DNA from: CBDBON01 sp965208395 | GTDB taxonomy: Bacteria > Chloroflexota > Dehalococcoidia > Lucifugimonadales > CBDBON01 | Direction: 5' to 3' | NCBI GenBank assembly: GCA_965208395.1 | Contig: CBDBON010000003.1 | Coordinates: 310,001 to 374,000 of the forward strand | Length of the DNA: 64,000 bases | Shown here: in pieces, positions 34,378 through 43,027 of the stretch | Position numbering within the stretch: the first letter of the stretch is position 1 | How the letters are laid out: each line of letters begins with the position of its first letter | The notes under the pieces: model-generated | What the model saw: only the letters and a program-made list of their open reading frames with translations | Told to the model about the DNA's origin: nothing | The model's database searches: none | Made by a program: the position numbers and the translations under genes

Positions 34378-34427
34378 ACCTATGGCGCCACCACGCCCTC
34401 TTTCCAGACCTCGCGGAGCCGGGGAGG

Positions 34428-36203
34428 TCAGAGCCTGCCCCGGACTCGGTCCGAGGCTGCGGGCTTTTCACACGCAATCCGGTCCACCAGATCACTCACT
34501 GGCACCGTGCCCAAATTCTCACCTGTCCGCATTCGGACGGCAACGCCTCCGGCGTCTATCTCACGGTCGCCCACGACTAGCATGTACGGCACCTTCTGCA
34601 GCTGCGCGTCCCGAATCTTCGCGTTCATGCGCTCGTTGCGCCCATCGGTCTGCGCCCGGACTCCCGCCTCGGCAAGCTGTGCCTCGACCCCCGCGGCGTA
34701 GTCGAGATGACGGTCGGCAATGGGTATTATGGTCGCCTGCACGGGAGCGAGCCACGTCGGAAACGCGCCCCCGTAATGCTCGATCAGCACACCCATGAAC
34801 CGCTCCATGGCGCCCAGCAGGGCCCTGTGGATCATGTATGGCTGATGCTCCGAGCCGTCCTCGCCCACATACTTCAGCCCGAACCTTTCCGGCAGATTGA
34901 AGTCGAACTGCACGGTGGTGATTTGCCACAGCCGGCCGATGGCGTCGCGTATGTGTATGTCTATCTTGGGACCGTAGAAGGCGCCACCAGCCTCATCGAC
35001 ATCGTAAGGCTGTCCCCGGGCTTGCAGCGTCCGGCTCAACGAGTCTGTTGCAAACTCCCAGCGCTCGGTACCGCCAACCGCCTTTTCGGGCCGGGTTGCG
35101 AGCATCACCTCGAACTGCTCGAAGCCGAAGCTGCGCAGCAGAAAGAAGGTCAGATCGAGCACACCGTTCACCTCTTCCTCCACCTGGTCGGGCCGGCAGA
35201 AGATGTGCGCGTCGTCCTGGGTCAGCCCCCTGACTCTGAGCAGACCGTGCAGAACGCCCCCTCGCTCGTACCTGTACACCGTACCCAGCTCGCCGATCCG
35301 CATCGGCAGGTCGCGGTAGCTACGCAAAGCGTTCCTGTAGTACAGGATATGGAAGGGGCAGTTCATAGGCTTCAGGTAGTACTCCTGCCCGTCCATCTCC
35401 ATCGCGGCGTACATATTTTCCTTGTAGAAGTCGAGATGGCCGCTCGTCGCCCACAGCGAGGACCTCCCGATGTGCGGGGTGTGCACCAGGTCGTAGCCGG
35501 CTCTCCGGTGCTCCCCCCTCCAGAACTTCTCGATGATCTCCCTGACGCGGGAACCCTTCGGATGCCAGATGATCAGGCCGGGGCCGGTCTCCTCGTGGAT
35601 GGAGAAGAGGTCCAGGTCGCGGCCCAGCACCCGGTGATCGCGCTTTCTCGCCTCTTCCAACCGCTCCAGGTGCTCGTCGAGAGCCTCCTGGGACTCGAAA
35701 GCCGTACCGTAGAGGCGTTGAAGCATCGGCCGTCTCTCGTCGCCGCGCCAGTACGCGCCCGCGACGTTGAGCAGCTTGAATGCTGGTATCTTTCCGGTGG
35801 ACTCGACATGGGGGCCGGCGCACAGGTCTTCGAACCGGCCGTGACGATAGGTCGTTATCGGCTCGCCCTCCGGAATCTCCTCGATCACCTCGAGCTTCAA
35901 GGGCTCGTCCTGGTTCATCTCGATGGCCTTGTCGCGAGGATATTCGGCGTACTCGAACCGCAGGTCCTCGGCGATCACCTCTCTCATGCGACGCTCGATC
36001 TCCTCGAGGTCCTCGGTGCTGAACGGCTCCGTCGCCAGAAAATCATAGTAGAAGCCGTCCTCGGTGGGCGGCCCGATCGCGAGCTTCGTCTCCGGGAACA
36101 TGCGCGTAACAACGTCCGCCATTACATGGGCTGTTGAGTGACGAATCCGCGTCCTTAGCTCGGCAAGCTCTGGATCTATTCTTGTAAGCATTTCCGGGTT
36201 CAT
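34428..36203 (-). CDS. thrS: Threonyl-tRNA synthetase
   Basis: Charges tRNA-Thr. The editing domain (RHSTAHVMADVVTRMFP, YRHGRFEDLCAGPH) and class II motifs (motif 2 TVYRYERGGVLHGLLRVRGLTQDDAHIFC; motif 3 GAMERFMGVLIEH; zinc site MNCPFHI) are present, plus the anticodon-binding domain. The N-terminal TGS domain of E. coli ThrRS is missing, giving about 591 residues. Start is uncertain: ATG 36203 abuts an AGGAG and ATG 36191 is 12 bases from it. The frame's upstream start at 36263 falls inside a terminator-like hairpin and is unlikely. Confidence 0.93.
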   Translation of the reverse strand: MNPEMLTRIDPELAELRTRIRHSTAHVMADVVTRMFPETKLAIGPPTEDGFYYDFLATEPFSTEDLEEIERRMREVIAEDLRFEYAEYPRDKAIEMNQDEPLKLEVIEEIPEGEPITTYRHGRFEDLCAGPHVESTGKIPAFKLLNVAGAYWRGDERRPMLQRLYGTAFESQEALDEHLERLEEARKRDHRVLGRDLDLFSIHEETGPGLIIWHPKGSRVREIIEKFWRGEHRRAGYDLVHTPHIGRSSLWATSGHLDFYKENMYAAMEMDGQEYYLKPMNCPFHILYYRNALRSYRDLPMRIGELGTVYRYERGGVLHGLLRVRGLTQDDAHIFCRPDQVEEEVNGVLDLTFFLLRSFGFEQFEVMLATRPEKAVGGTERWEFATDSLSRTLQARGQPYDVDEAGGAFYGPKIDIHIRDAIGRLWQITTVQFDFNLPERFGLKYVGEDGSEHQPYMIHRALLGAMERFMGVLIEHYGGAFPTWLAPVQATIIPIADRHLDYAAGVEAQLAEAGVRAQTDGRNERMNAKIRDAQLQKVPYMLVVGDREIDAGGVAVRMRTGENLGTVPVSDLVDRIACEKPAASDRVRGRL

Positions 36204-36242
36204 CTCCTGAGTTATGCCTTGGTTTCGGTCAATCGTAGGTGG

Positions 36243-36288
36243 CACAAAACAAGCCTTCCGCACGCGAAATCGCGCAAATGCGGAAGGC
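36243..36288 (-). terminator. Terminator-like hairpin in the thrS leader (attenuator candidate)
   Basis: On the minus strand GCCTTCCGCA pairs with TGCGGAAGGC, with an inner CGCG/CGCG stem, followed by TTGTTTTGTG. It lies between the candidate promoter (36367-36396) and the thrS start. No upstream minus-strand gene needs a terminator here, so regulated readthrough into thrS is likely. Confidence 0.65.
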
Positions 36289-36366
36289 TAGGTAGTCGAT
36301 TGACCCGGTGCTGGAGGCCTGATCAGATGGTCCCCAAGCGGACACCTCGAATCGCAAGCTGGAGCC

Positions 36367-36396
36367 ATTCTAGTCTGGTTCAGGCAAGAGGGTCAA
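36367..36396 (-). promoter_or_regulatory. Candidate thrS promoter
   Basis: TTGACC (36396-36391), 18 bases, TAGAAT (36372-36367). Transcription would start near 36360, giving a leader of about 155 bases that contains the terminator-like hairpin. Confidence 0.55.
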
Positions 36397-36545
36397 GACG
36401 ACTGTGCAGCCCCGTAATACGCGTGGAATCGGCATCCGCAGAGATGGAGGGCGTTCCACTCAAGGGACCGAGCAGTTACAATCCGGGAAACTCTGATCCT
36501 CGCCCGGGGTGAGGGGTGTCCCCCACACTCTGTTCGGAAAGACAC

Positions 36546-37613
36546 ATGAAGAGACCACCGAGAGGCGGATGGGGCGGTGCGGCCCAGGCGAAGCGTGCCG
36601 CCGAGTACCAGATCAGCTACGGCCATGGACTCGTGCGGAAGCACTCCTCCGGTTGGCCTGACTACGTCGCCGTGACAACCCCGTCGGCGTACCTCTCGGC
36701 GGAAAGGTATCTTGCGAAGCCGCCCGCAGGCGTTGGTTACGTAGACCTGCTGGACTTCGACCAGCTCCAGGCAATCACCGATTCACTCCCGGATGACGCG
36801 GATCTGGTGGTCGGCATAGGCGCCGGGCGTGCGCTTGACGCGTCCAAGTACGTGGCGTTGAAGTTGGAGTTGCCCCTCCTGATAGTGCCAACCGTCGTGT
36901 CTACCGGCGCCATCATCCACGGCTTCCTGGCCCGATGGGAGGGTCGCAGACTGCTGGGAAATGCCGCCGACTGGCCTTGGATCGACTTCGAGGAAATCCT
37001 CGTCGACTACGATCTGACGCTCGAGGCGCCGACCTACCTGAACACTGCCGGACTTGGCGACGTGCTCTGCGGATATGCGGGACTGGCCGAGTGGCGGCGC
37101 AACTCGAGGCTCGGTGTCGGACCTCCATGGGACGCTGGGGCGGCGACGCCCGCCCTACAGCACCACGACCAGATCGTCCGTGAGTTTCCCAGAACGCTCG
37201 ACTCCGAAGGCGGGTTGACCGCCGACAGCATCCGCTTCATCATGACCGCCGTACAGGAGCGCGACGAGAGGAGTCTAGTCCATCCGGCCGCACCGTCGGG
37301 CGATCACGCCTTTCCGATCATCATCGAGCTCGTGAATGACAAGGGGTGGGTCCATGGCGAGCTGGTCGCCCTGGCTGCCCTCATCATCGCCTGGCAGTGT
37401 GAGGAGAGCCCCGATCTGCTTATCTCGCGGCTCGACCGGTGCCTGGTCCGCAGACGTCCGAGCGAGATGGACATGACCTACGACGAGCTCCGCAGAGGAC
37501 TCGAGGCGGCTCCCGGGCACATGGCCCGACAAGGACTGGACTCCATCATGGGCCGGGAGCCGGTCACCGGACGCAGGTTAGACCTGCTCTGGGAGTTCCT
37601 GGAGACGGCTTAG
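36546..37613 (+). CDS. Iron-containing-ADH-type enzyme, glycerol-1-phosphate dehydrogenase-like
   Basis: About 355 residues with the dehydroquinate synthase / G1P dehydrogenase fold: nucleotide-binding DADLVVGIGAGRALDASKY, then PTVVSTGAIIHGF, and a metal-site region HGELVALAALIIAW with a preceding DVLCGYAGLAEW. The family oxidises polyols or their phosphates with NAD(P) and a divalent metal. The segment GDVLCGY holds the expected metal-binding Asp. ATG 36546 has GGAAAG five bases ahead; GTG 36516 is another candidate. Substrate is not assigned with confidence. Confidence 0.7.
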   Translation: MKRPPRGGWGGAAQAKRAAEYQISYGHGLVRKHSSGWPDYVAVTTPSAYLSAERYLAKPPAGVGYVDLLDFDQLQAITDSLPDDADLVVGIGAGRALDASKYVALKLELPLLIVPTVVSTGAIIHGFLARWEGRRLLGNAADWPWIDFEEILVDYDLTLEAPTYLNTAGLGDVLCGYAGLAEWRRNSRLGVGPPWDAGAATPALQHHDQIVREFPRTLDSEGGLTADSIRFIMTAVQERDERSLVHPAAPSGDHAFPIIIELVNDKGWVHGELVALAALIIAWQCEESPDLLISRLDRCLVRRRPSEMDMTYDELRRGLEAAPGHMARQGLDSIMGREPVTGRRLDLLWEFLETA

Positions 37614-37626
37614 CCGGCGAGCCCGC

Positions 37627-38775
37627 TCACCAGTTGGTGTAAGAGCCGTCGCGCCTGTGCAGATGCGGCGCCTCCCAGAACTCGAACGGCTTCCCCGCCA
37701 TCTCCTCGTTGAACTCGACCCCCAGCCCGGGACCGGTCGGCACCCGGTAGCGGTTCCCCTCCAGCTTAGGCTGTACCGGGAACATCTCGTCGTCGAAGTG
37801 GAACTCGCTGGACCGATCCTCGAGCCAGGCGTAGTTCGGAACGGCCGCGGCCAGATGGAGGTTGGCGGCTGTGCTGATCGGTCCGAGCGGATTGTGCGGC
37901 ATCAGGTCGATGTAGTGTGCCTCGCACCATCCTGCGACCTTCATCGACTCGGTGAATCCCCCCACGTTGCAGACGTCGATTCGGCAATAGTTGGTGAGCC
38001 CCGACTCCACGTACGGCAGGAATGCCCATTTGCTCGAAAATTCTTCCCCGATCGCGAAGGGGACGTCCGTCATGGAGCGCAGTGACTCGTAGGCGCCGGG
38101 AGTCTCGTCACGGATCGGCTCCTCCAGGAAGTCCAGCGTGTGCGCCGGCATCATCTGGCAGAATGAGGCAGCCTCCGCCACGCTCAGGCGGTGGTGGTAG
38201 TCGATACCCAGTACCGGCGCCCTCCCGACCGTCTCTCTGGTCTTCGTAAGCCATTCTGCGGTGAGCGCTATCGACTCGCGGGGCTCGAACAGCGCATCGT
38301 CCCCGCCCGTGTCGGGATGAGCCGGACCGCACCGGACTACGCTCCAACCCTCCGCGATCAGACGCCGGACATCGTCGACAAATCCGGGCCCGGCGGGAGG
38401 CGTCTGAGTCGTAACGAAGCACGGAACGAAGTCGCGCTGCGCTCCGCCCAGGAGCTGATGGACCGGCACTCCCAGGCTCTTCGCTACTATGTCATGGAGT
38501 GCGATGTCGATAGCCGACATGGCGCCCGTCAGAATCCGCCCTCCCTCGAAGTACTGGCCGCGGTACATCTCCTGCCAGAGGGCTCCTATCCTCAGCGGGT
38601 CCCTCCCGATCAGGAACTCCCGGAAGTGAGCGACGGCGCCCTCCACTGCCATCTCTCGCCCAGACACGCCTGACTCACCCCAACCGTGGACGCCCTCGTC
38701 GGTCTCGACCTTGAGCACGAACAGGTTTCGATGGCCGGCCCAGACCGGCATGGACCTGATATCGGTGATCTTCAT
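37627..38775 (-). CDS. Enolase-superfamily sugar-acid dehydratase (galactonate dehydratase-like)
   Basis: 382 residues with a capping domain (MKITDIRSMPVWAG) and TIM barrel. Metal ligands appear in VLGIDYHHRLS (Asp and His in D-Y-H), DFLEEP and IGEEF. A C-terminal base histidine lies in MPHNPLGPIST. This pattern resembles D-galactonate dehydratases, which remove water from sugar acids to give 2-keto-3-deoxy acids. No K-x-K is seen at the second strand. It is 22 bases downstream of a related gene (38798-39937). Confidence 0.85.
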   Translation of the reverse strand: MKITDIRSMPVWAGHRNLFVLKVETDEGVHGWGESGVSGREMAVEGAVAHFREFLIGRDPLRIGALWQEMYRGQYFEGGRILTGAMSAIDIALHDIVAKSLGVPVHQLLGGAQRDFVPCFVTTQTPPAGPGFVDDVRRLIAEGWSVVRCGPAHPDTGGDDALFEPRESIALTAEWLTKTRETVGRAPVLGIDYHHRLSVAEAASFCQMMPAHTLDFLEEPIRDETPGAYESLRSMTDVPFAIGEEFSSKWAFLPYVESGLTNYCRIDVCNVGGFTESMKVAGWCEAHYIDLMPHNPLGPISTAANLHLAAAVPNYAWLEDRSSEFHFDDEMFPVQPKLEGNRYRVPTGPGLGVEFNEEMAGKPFEFWEAPHLHRRDGSYTNW

Positions 38776-38797
38776 CTGTTTTCTCCTGGATGCCTGC

Positions 38798-39937
38798 CTA
38801 CTGGTCGACGACCGATCCGTCGACGTTGAGGCGGGTAGACACCTCGCGCGGTACTGGAGGGCGTCTCTCCTGAGCGTTTTCCCTCAGCTCGACGCCGATT
38901 CCGGGGGTATCGGGGACGATCAGGAATCCATCTTCGACCTCCACCGCCGATTTCACAATGTCGCTCTTCGGGGGCTCGTGCTCCCCTGTGGGCAGCTCCT
39001 GTATCGCGAAGTTGGGGATACAGGCCGCCAGTTGCAGACAGGCTGCGGTGCTAACCGGGCTCAGCGGGTTGTGGGGCACCACGCCTACGTAGTGGGCCTC
39101 TGCCACCGCCGCAATCTTCTTCGAGTGGGTGAGACCGCCCGCCATGCAGACGTCCGGTCTCACGTACTGGACCGCCCCGCGTGTCAGGAGCATCTCGAAT
39201 TCGTGGATCGAATGGAGACGCTCACCTGTTGCGATAGGTATCGATATGTTCTGGGCCACTAGACCCATCGCGTCGAAGTTCTCGGGAAGTATCGGGTCCT
39301 CGTAGAAGAATGGGTGGAACTGCTCTATTCCGCGCGCCAGGACGACCGCCTCCGCCGGGGTCAGCCTCCGGTGAATTTCGATGCACAAGTCCACGTCGTC
39401 GCCGACAGCCTCGCGGTAGGCGCCGACCGTCTCGATGGCGTCCCGCATCTTGTCGACGTGAGTCTTGAAGAAGGGAACATCCCTCTCCTCGTCCAGGAAA
39501 GGAGTCAGATGCCCAACCGCTGTGAAGCCCTGCTCCTTGGCGTCCTTCACCCCCTGTATGAGCGCCTCCTTGGTATCGCCGAAGACATGGTAGTAGACTC
39601 TCGCCTTGTCACGTGTCCTGCCGCCCATGAGCTGATGGACAGGGACGTTGAAGTGCTTGCCTGCGATGTCCCACATGGCGATGTCCAACGCGCTGATCGC
39701 GCCCATGATCGCCGCCCCTCGGAAATGGCTGAAACGGTACATGTACTGCCAGTGGTGCTCGATACGCAACGGGTCTTGACCTACGAGATAGCGGCCGAAC
39801 TTGTTGATGGCAGCCTCGGAAGCTTCTAGGTAGCCCCAGGCGCCCGACTCTCCGAGGCCCGATATGCCCTCATCGGTATCTATCCTCGCGAAGAGGTAGC
39901 GGTCCACCGGGACCGCCTTGACGGACGTTATCTTCAT
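38798..39937 (-). CDS. Enolase-superfamily dehydratase (mannonate/gluconate dehydratase-like)
   Basis: 379 residues. CIEIHRRLTPAEA gives E-x-H at the first ligand strand, FYEDPILPEN the second, ATGERLH the third, and VPHNPLSPVSTAA the catalytic histidine loop. This arrangement resembles ManD-type dehydratases. It is paired with the related enzyme at 37627-38775, suggesting breakdown of two sugar acids or steps. The ATG at 39937 is unambiguous. Confidence 0.85.
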   Translation of the reverse strand: MKITSVKAVPVDRYLFARIDTDEGISGLGESGAWGYLEASEAAINKFGRYLVGQDPLRIEHHWQYMYRFSHFRGAAIMGAISALDIAMWDIAGKHFNVPVHQLMGGRTRDKARVYYHVFGDTKEALIQGVKDAKEQGFTAVGHLTPFLDEERDVPFFKTHVDKMRDAIETVGAYREAVGDDVDLCIEIHRRLTPAEAVVLARGIEQFHPFFYEDPILPENFDAMGLVAQNISIPIATGERLHSIHEFEMLLTRGAVQYVRPDVCMAGGLTHSKKIAAVAEAHYVGVVPHNPLSPVSTAACLQLAACIPNFAIQELPTGEHEPPKSDIVKSAVEVEDGFLIVPDTPGIGVELRENAQERRPPVPREVSTRLNVDGSVVDQ

Positions 39938-40021
39938 ATGCTCACCTCACCAGCTCCAAGTGTGGGCGGTATTGTAGGTACTGGCAGCCGACTCCGGCAA
40001 GCGCGGGAGTATGTTGCGAGC

Positions 40022-40774
40022 CTAGATGAGCGCGAAGGCCTCTCGCGCTAGGACCATCACGCTGGTGACCATGATGAATCCCACAATCGCGTGGCGGAAG
40101 AGGCTTTCATTCATCCTGCGCACCACCAGCGCCGCAATGCCGAAGCCGGCGAGTACCGGTGCGATGACGATCAGAATGAGGATGACGCGTTCCGCGGTGA
40201 AGAGGCCAGCCACCCCGTATCCGACTACGGCCGCACCCTCGACTACCAGAAAATAGAGGGCGAGTCCTCCCCTGATGGCGTCCCGCCTCCACTCCCGCGC
40301 CAGCAGAAACAGCACCATCAGCGGGCCGCCTATTCCCAGCGACGTGAGGAGCAGTGATACGACGAAGCCGAGCGACAGACCGACGAGTCCGGGTCTCGGC
40401 AACCTGATGCGCCGGTTGAACAGCGTGAGTGCGGCAAGGACTAGTATCAGCACCGCGATGCTTATGCGGAGCGTTGTGGAGGTCGCGGAGCTGAGGACGA
40501 AGACTCCGACGGGCACCGCGAGAAGTCCTGCGGCGCTGATCCCGGTCATCTCGCGGAACGGCAGGACGGTCCTCGTCTGACGGATTATCAGCACCAACAG
40601 CAGTATGGTGACCGTGTTGACCATCACCACGACTGTCTGGGGCTCGAGGACCAGCAGCAGGAAGGGTGTGGTCGTCATCCCGATGCCGAAGCCCATCGTG
40701 CTGAAGACGGTGGAGCCCACCAGCATCGTGACGGCCGTGACCGCCATCTCAGGGACCGAGACGGCGTCTAGCAT
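40022..40774 (-). CDS. TauE/SafE-family membrane permease
   Basis: 250 residues with about eight helices. The duplicated TauE pattern is seen: GFGIGMTTTPFLLLVLEPQTVV near the start, and SLGIGGPLMVLFLLAREW in the second half. Family members export or import sulfite, sulfoacetate or other organic acids. It is 13 bases downstream of the D-aminoacylase-like gene and likely co-transcribed, so it may move that pathway's substrate or product. Confidence 0.85.
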   Translation of the reverse strand: MLDAVSVPEMAVTAVTMLVGSTVFSTMGFGIGMTTTPFLLLVLEPQTVVVMVNTVTILLLVLIIRQTRTVLPFREMTGISAAGLLAVPVGVFVLSSATSTTLRISIAVLILVLAALTLFNRRIRLPRPGLVGLSLGFVVSLLLTSLGIGGPLMVLFLLAREWRRDAIRGGLALYFLVVEGAAVVGYGVAGLFTAERVILILIVIAPVLAGFGIAALVVRRMNESLFRHAIVGFIMVTSVMVLAREAFALI

Positions 40775-40787
40775 GTGATGGGAGAGG

Positions 40788-42371
40788 TTATGGGACGGCC
40801 TGCCCGGCCATCATTCCGGTGCATCGCTCCTTGTCCACAGCCACCTGTCCGTTGACTAGGACGTACGGGATGCCTGTGGGGAACTGGCAGGGATCGTCGT
40901 AGGTGGCGTTATCGATGATCCGGTCAGGGTCGAAGACAACGATGTCGGCGTAGTATCCCTTTTCGATGCGGCCTCGGTGCGTCAACCCAAAGGTGCGGGC
41001 CGGATTGTCCGACATGCGCTGCACTACCTGTTCGAGCGTCATGTTCCCCACCTGGCGGCGCAGCCGCCCGACGAAGCGAGGGAAGGTCCCGTACGCCCTG
41101 GGATGAGGTAGACTGCCCACCGGGATGGAGTCGCTCCCCACCATGTAGTCGGGCCTGGACAGCAACTCCATCGCGTCACGGTTGACCTGACGCCAGAGAG
41201 CGACGCTGTGGGGAGGCCCGCCCCGGTATCCGATCTGCCCCTCCTCCTCCTCGAGAAGCGCTATCAGGGTCTCGCCAATGGTGGCTCCTCTGTCCGCCGC
41301 TATGTCCGGTAGGCTCATGCCTTCCAAATGCATGTTCTTGCGGCCCATGTAGGTGACGACCGCGTCGTCGAGCGATCTCCAGTACTCGTCGTCGATAAAG
41401 GCGACCAGCCTGGCGCGTTCCTCCGGATCGGAGAAGCGCCGCATGATAGCGTCCAGGCCGCCCTCGTGGGCTGGGCTGGGCAGGAAGCTGAGAGGGAAGG
41501 TGCTGCCCGTCGGGTAGGGATACAGCTCAAGCGTTACCGTGACTCCCTCCGACTTGGCTTCGTCTATCTCGGCCATGATCTCGTCGACCTTGCCCGCGTT
41601 GTCGGCGCTGGTACGGTGATGTGAGAAGTGGACGCCTACGCCCGATCGGCGCCCTATCTCCAGAGCCTCCGTCACGCCGCCTCCGCCAAAGGCCCGGTCG
41701 GTATTCACGTTGCGCAGATGGGTGAGATATCGTCCCCCGGCCTCGTGGGTCGCCCTGCACAGCTCGATCATCTCGGTGGTGTCGCTCCAGGACTGCGGGT
41801 GGTAGGACATTCCCGTGGCGAAGCCAATGGCGCCCTGCTCGATACCCTCCCTGATGAGGCGTTTGGCCTTCTCGAGAGCGTCTCCGACCAGTGGGACGTC
41901 CCGAAAGCCGACGGCCTCCAATCGAAGAGCTCCGTGAGCGACCGTGTAAGCTGTATTGATGGCGACCTTCTTGTGGTAGTTGGCCCGGAAGGCCGCGACG
42001 CTGCTCATGTCCAGGTCTTCTGGCGCCTCCCCAAGGATCCCGGCGAGGTAGCGTCGATAGACCGGGTACTTCTCGGCGGAGAGCGGTGCGTACGAGAGAC
42101 CGTCCGGGCCGAGGATCTCGGTGGTTATGCCCTGTCGCAGTCCGTTCGCGTGCTGCGGGTCGGTCAACAGCGCCGCGTCGGAATGGGCGTGGGTGTCGAT
42201 AAACCCCGGGGAGACCACGTGGCCGGTGGCGTCAACGACGCGTCTGGCGTCTACCTTCGACAGGTCGCCTATCGCCTCGATCTTCTCGCCGCTGATGCCT
42301 AGGTCGGCTCTATATGCCGGCGCCTCTGTTCCATCTACGACGTCTCCTCCGACGATGACAACATCAAACAT
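40788..42371 (-). CDS. D-aminoacylase-like amidohydrolase (N-acyl-D-amino-acid deacylase family)
   Basis: About 527 residues starting MFDVVIVGGDVVDGTEAP, with the metal-binding HAHSDAAL, later HFSHHRTS, and a C-terminal TFGLTHRGRIEKGYYADIVVFDPD. These are amidohydrolase-3 family marks. At the site of the usual NCG motif the protein has GPDGLSYAP, so the metal-bridging cysteine is replaced by aspartate. The substrate may therefore differ from N-acyl-D-amino acids. ATG 42371 has AGGAGGGGTG directly ahead. Confidence 0.83.
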   Translation of the reverse strand: MFDVVIVGGDVVDGTEAPAYRADLGISGEKIEAIGDLSKVDARRVVDATGHVVSPGFIDTHAHSDAALLTDPQHANGLRQGITTEILGPDGLSYAPLSAEKYPVYRRYLAGILGEAPEDLDMSSVAAFRANYHKKVAINTAYTVAHGALRLEAVGFRDVPLVGDALEKAKRLIREGIEQGAIGFATGMSYHPQSWSDTTEMIELCRATHEAGGRYLTHLRNVNTDRAFGGGGVTEALEIGRRSGVGVHFSHHRTSADNAGKVDEIMAEIDEAKSEGVTVTLELYPYPTGSTFPLSFLPSPAHEGGLDAIMRRFSDPEERARLVAFIDDEYWRSLDDAVVTYMGRKNMHLEGMSLPDIAADRGATIGETLIALLEEEEGQIGYRGGPPHSVALWRQVNRDAMELLSRPDYMVGSDSIPVGSLPHPRAYGTFPRFVGRLRRQVGNMTLEQVVQRMSDNPARTFGLTHRGRIEKGYYADIVVFDPDRIIDNATYDDPCQFPTGIPYVLVNGQVAVDKERCTGMMAGQAVP

Positions 42372-42570
42372 CACCCCTCCTGAGATCTTCGGCGGTGGAA
42401 GCGTGCGGAGTATACCACAGGCATAGTCGGCCGCTTGATAGCGAACTCCGGTGCTGCACTGACTACCGTCACGGCCTAATATCGCCTGGGAGGCTCGCTG
42501 ACGTATTGACAACCACCTTTCCAGCCCGTAGCTTTCCCACACCCACTATCTCAATCGCGCGAGGTGAAAC

Positions 42571-42951
42571 ATGCCGATCGTAGACCATAGCGCACTCCCG
42601 GAGACGCCCTGGAGACCGAACTACCGCAAATGGGACATCACCCGGCCCGGAGACGGCACGACCAGCAGCGACGTTTCGTACAGCGAGGTGGGTGTTGGAG
42701 CCGGGACTCCTCTCCACAAGCACGAGGCGGATGAGGTGATCGTGGTCTTGGAAGGGAGCGTTGAGGCCCGCCTCGGAGATGAGGTGGCCACCGTCGGGGC
42801 GGACCACACTCTGGTGGTTCCACCGGACACTCCTCACAGCTTCACAAGCGTGGGATCCGGCCCCGCGAAGCTGCTTACCTTCTTCCCTATCAACGATCCA
42901 TTCGACCACACTACCTACCTGGAGGGAGAACCTCCGGCAGCGCATCGATAG
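42571..42951 (+). CDS. Cupin-domain protein
   Basis: 126 residues forming a single cupin. Motif 1 is GTPLHKHEADEVIVVLEGSVEARLGDE and motif 2 is VVPPDTPHSFTSVG, with three histidines and a glutamate as expected metal ligands. The function of single cupins is variable. It is divergently placed between the amidohydrolase and CaiB/BaiF genes. Confidence 0.85.
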   Translation: MPIVDHSALPETPWRPNYRKWDITRPGDGTTSSDVSYSEVGVGAGTPLHKHEADEVIVVLEGSVEARLGDEVATVGADHTLVVPPDTPHSFTSVGSGPAKLLTFFPINDPFDHTTYLEGEPPAAHR

Positions 42952-43027
42952 CGACGAAGCGCGGCATACTACCGGCCTTCGTCCAGAACGCGGAACATGT
43001 TCCGGCGGCCGAAAGGGGGAGCGTGCC

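Larger units (their letters stand above)
23852..34383. mobile_element. 10.5-kb element with long terminal inverted repeats and 6-bp target duplication
   Basis: The first 57 bases (23858-23914, beginning GGAGATGCGTGCAG) are the exact reverse complement of the last 57 (34321-34377). Weaker similarity continues about 50 bases inward, including CCGTCTATCGA and GGTGCATAT. ACCTAT lies directly outside both ends (23852-23857 and 34378-34383) in direct orientation, as a target duplication would. The element interrupts the conserved thrS-infC-rpmI-rplT order. No transposase is an obvious owner of these ends; the cargo is membrane, HEPN and SLATT-like genes plus IS and recombinase remnants. Confidence 0.75.

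Noticed and set aside
36288..36368. A 26-codon frame ending in two threonine codons and a stop beside the thrS hairpin, resembling a leader peptide.
   Set aside because: Its ATG lies inside the -10 box of the likely promoter and has no ribosome site, so it would not be in the transcript.
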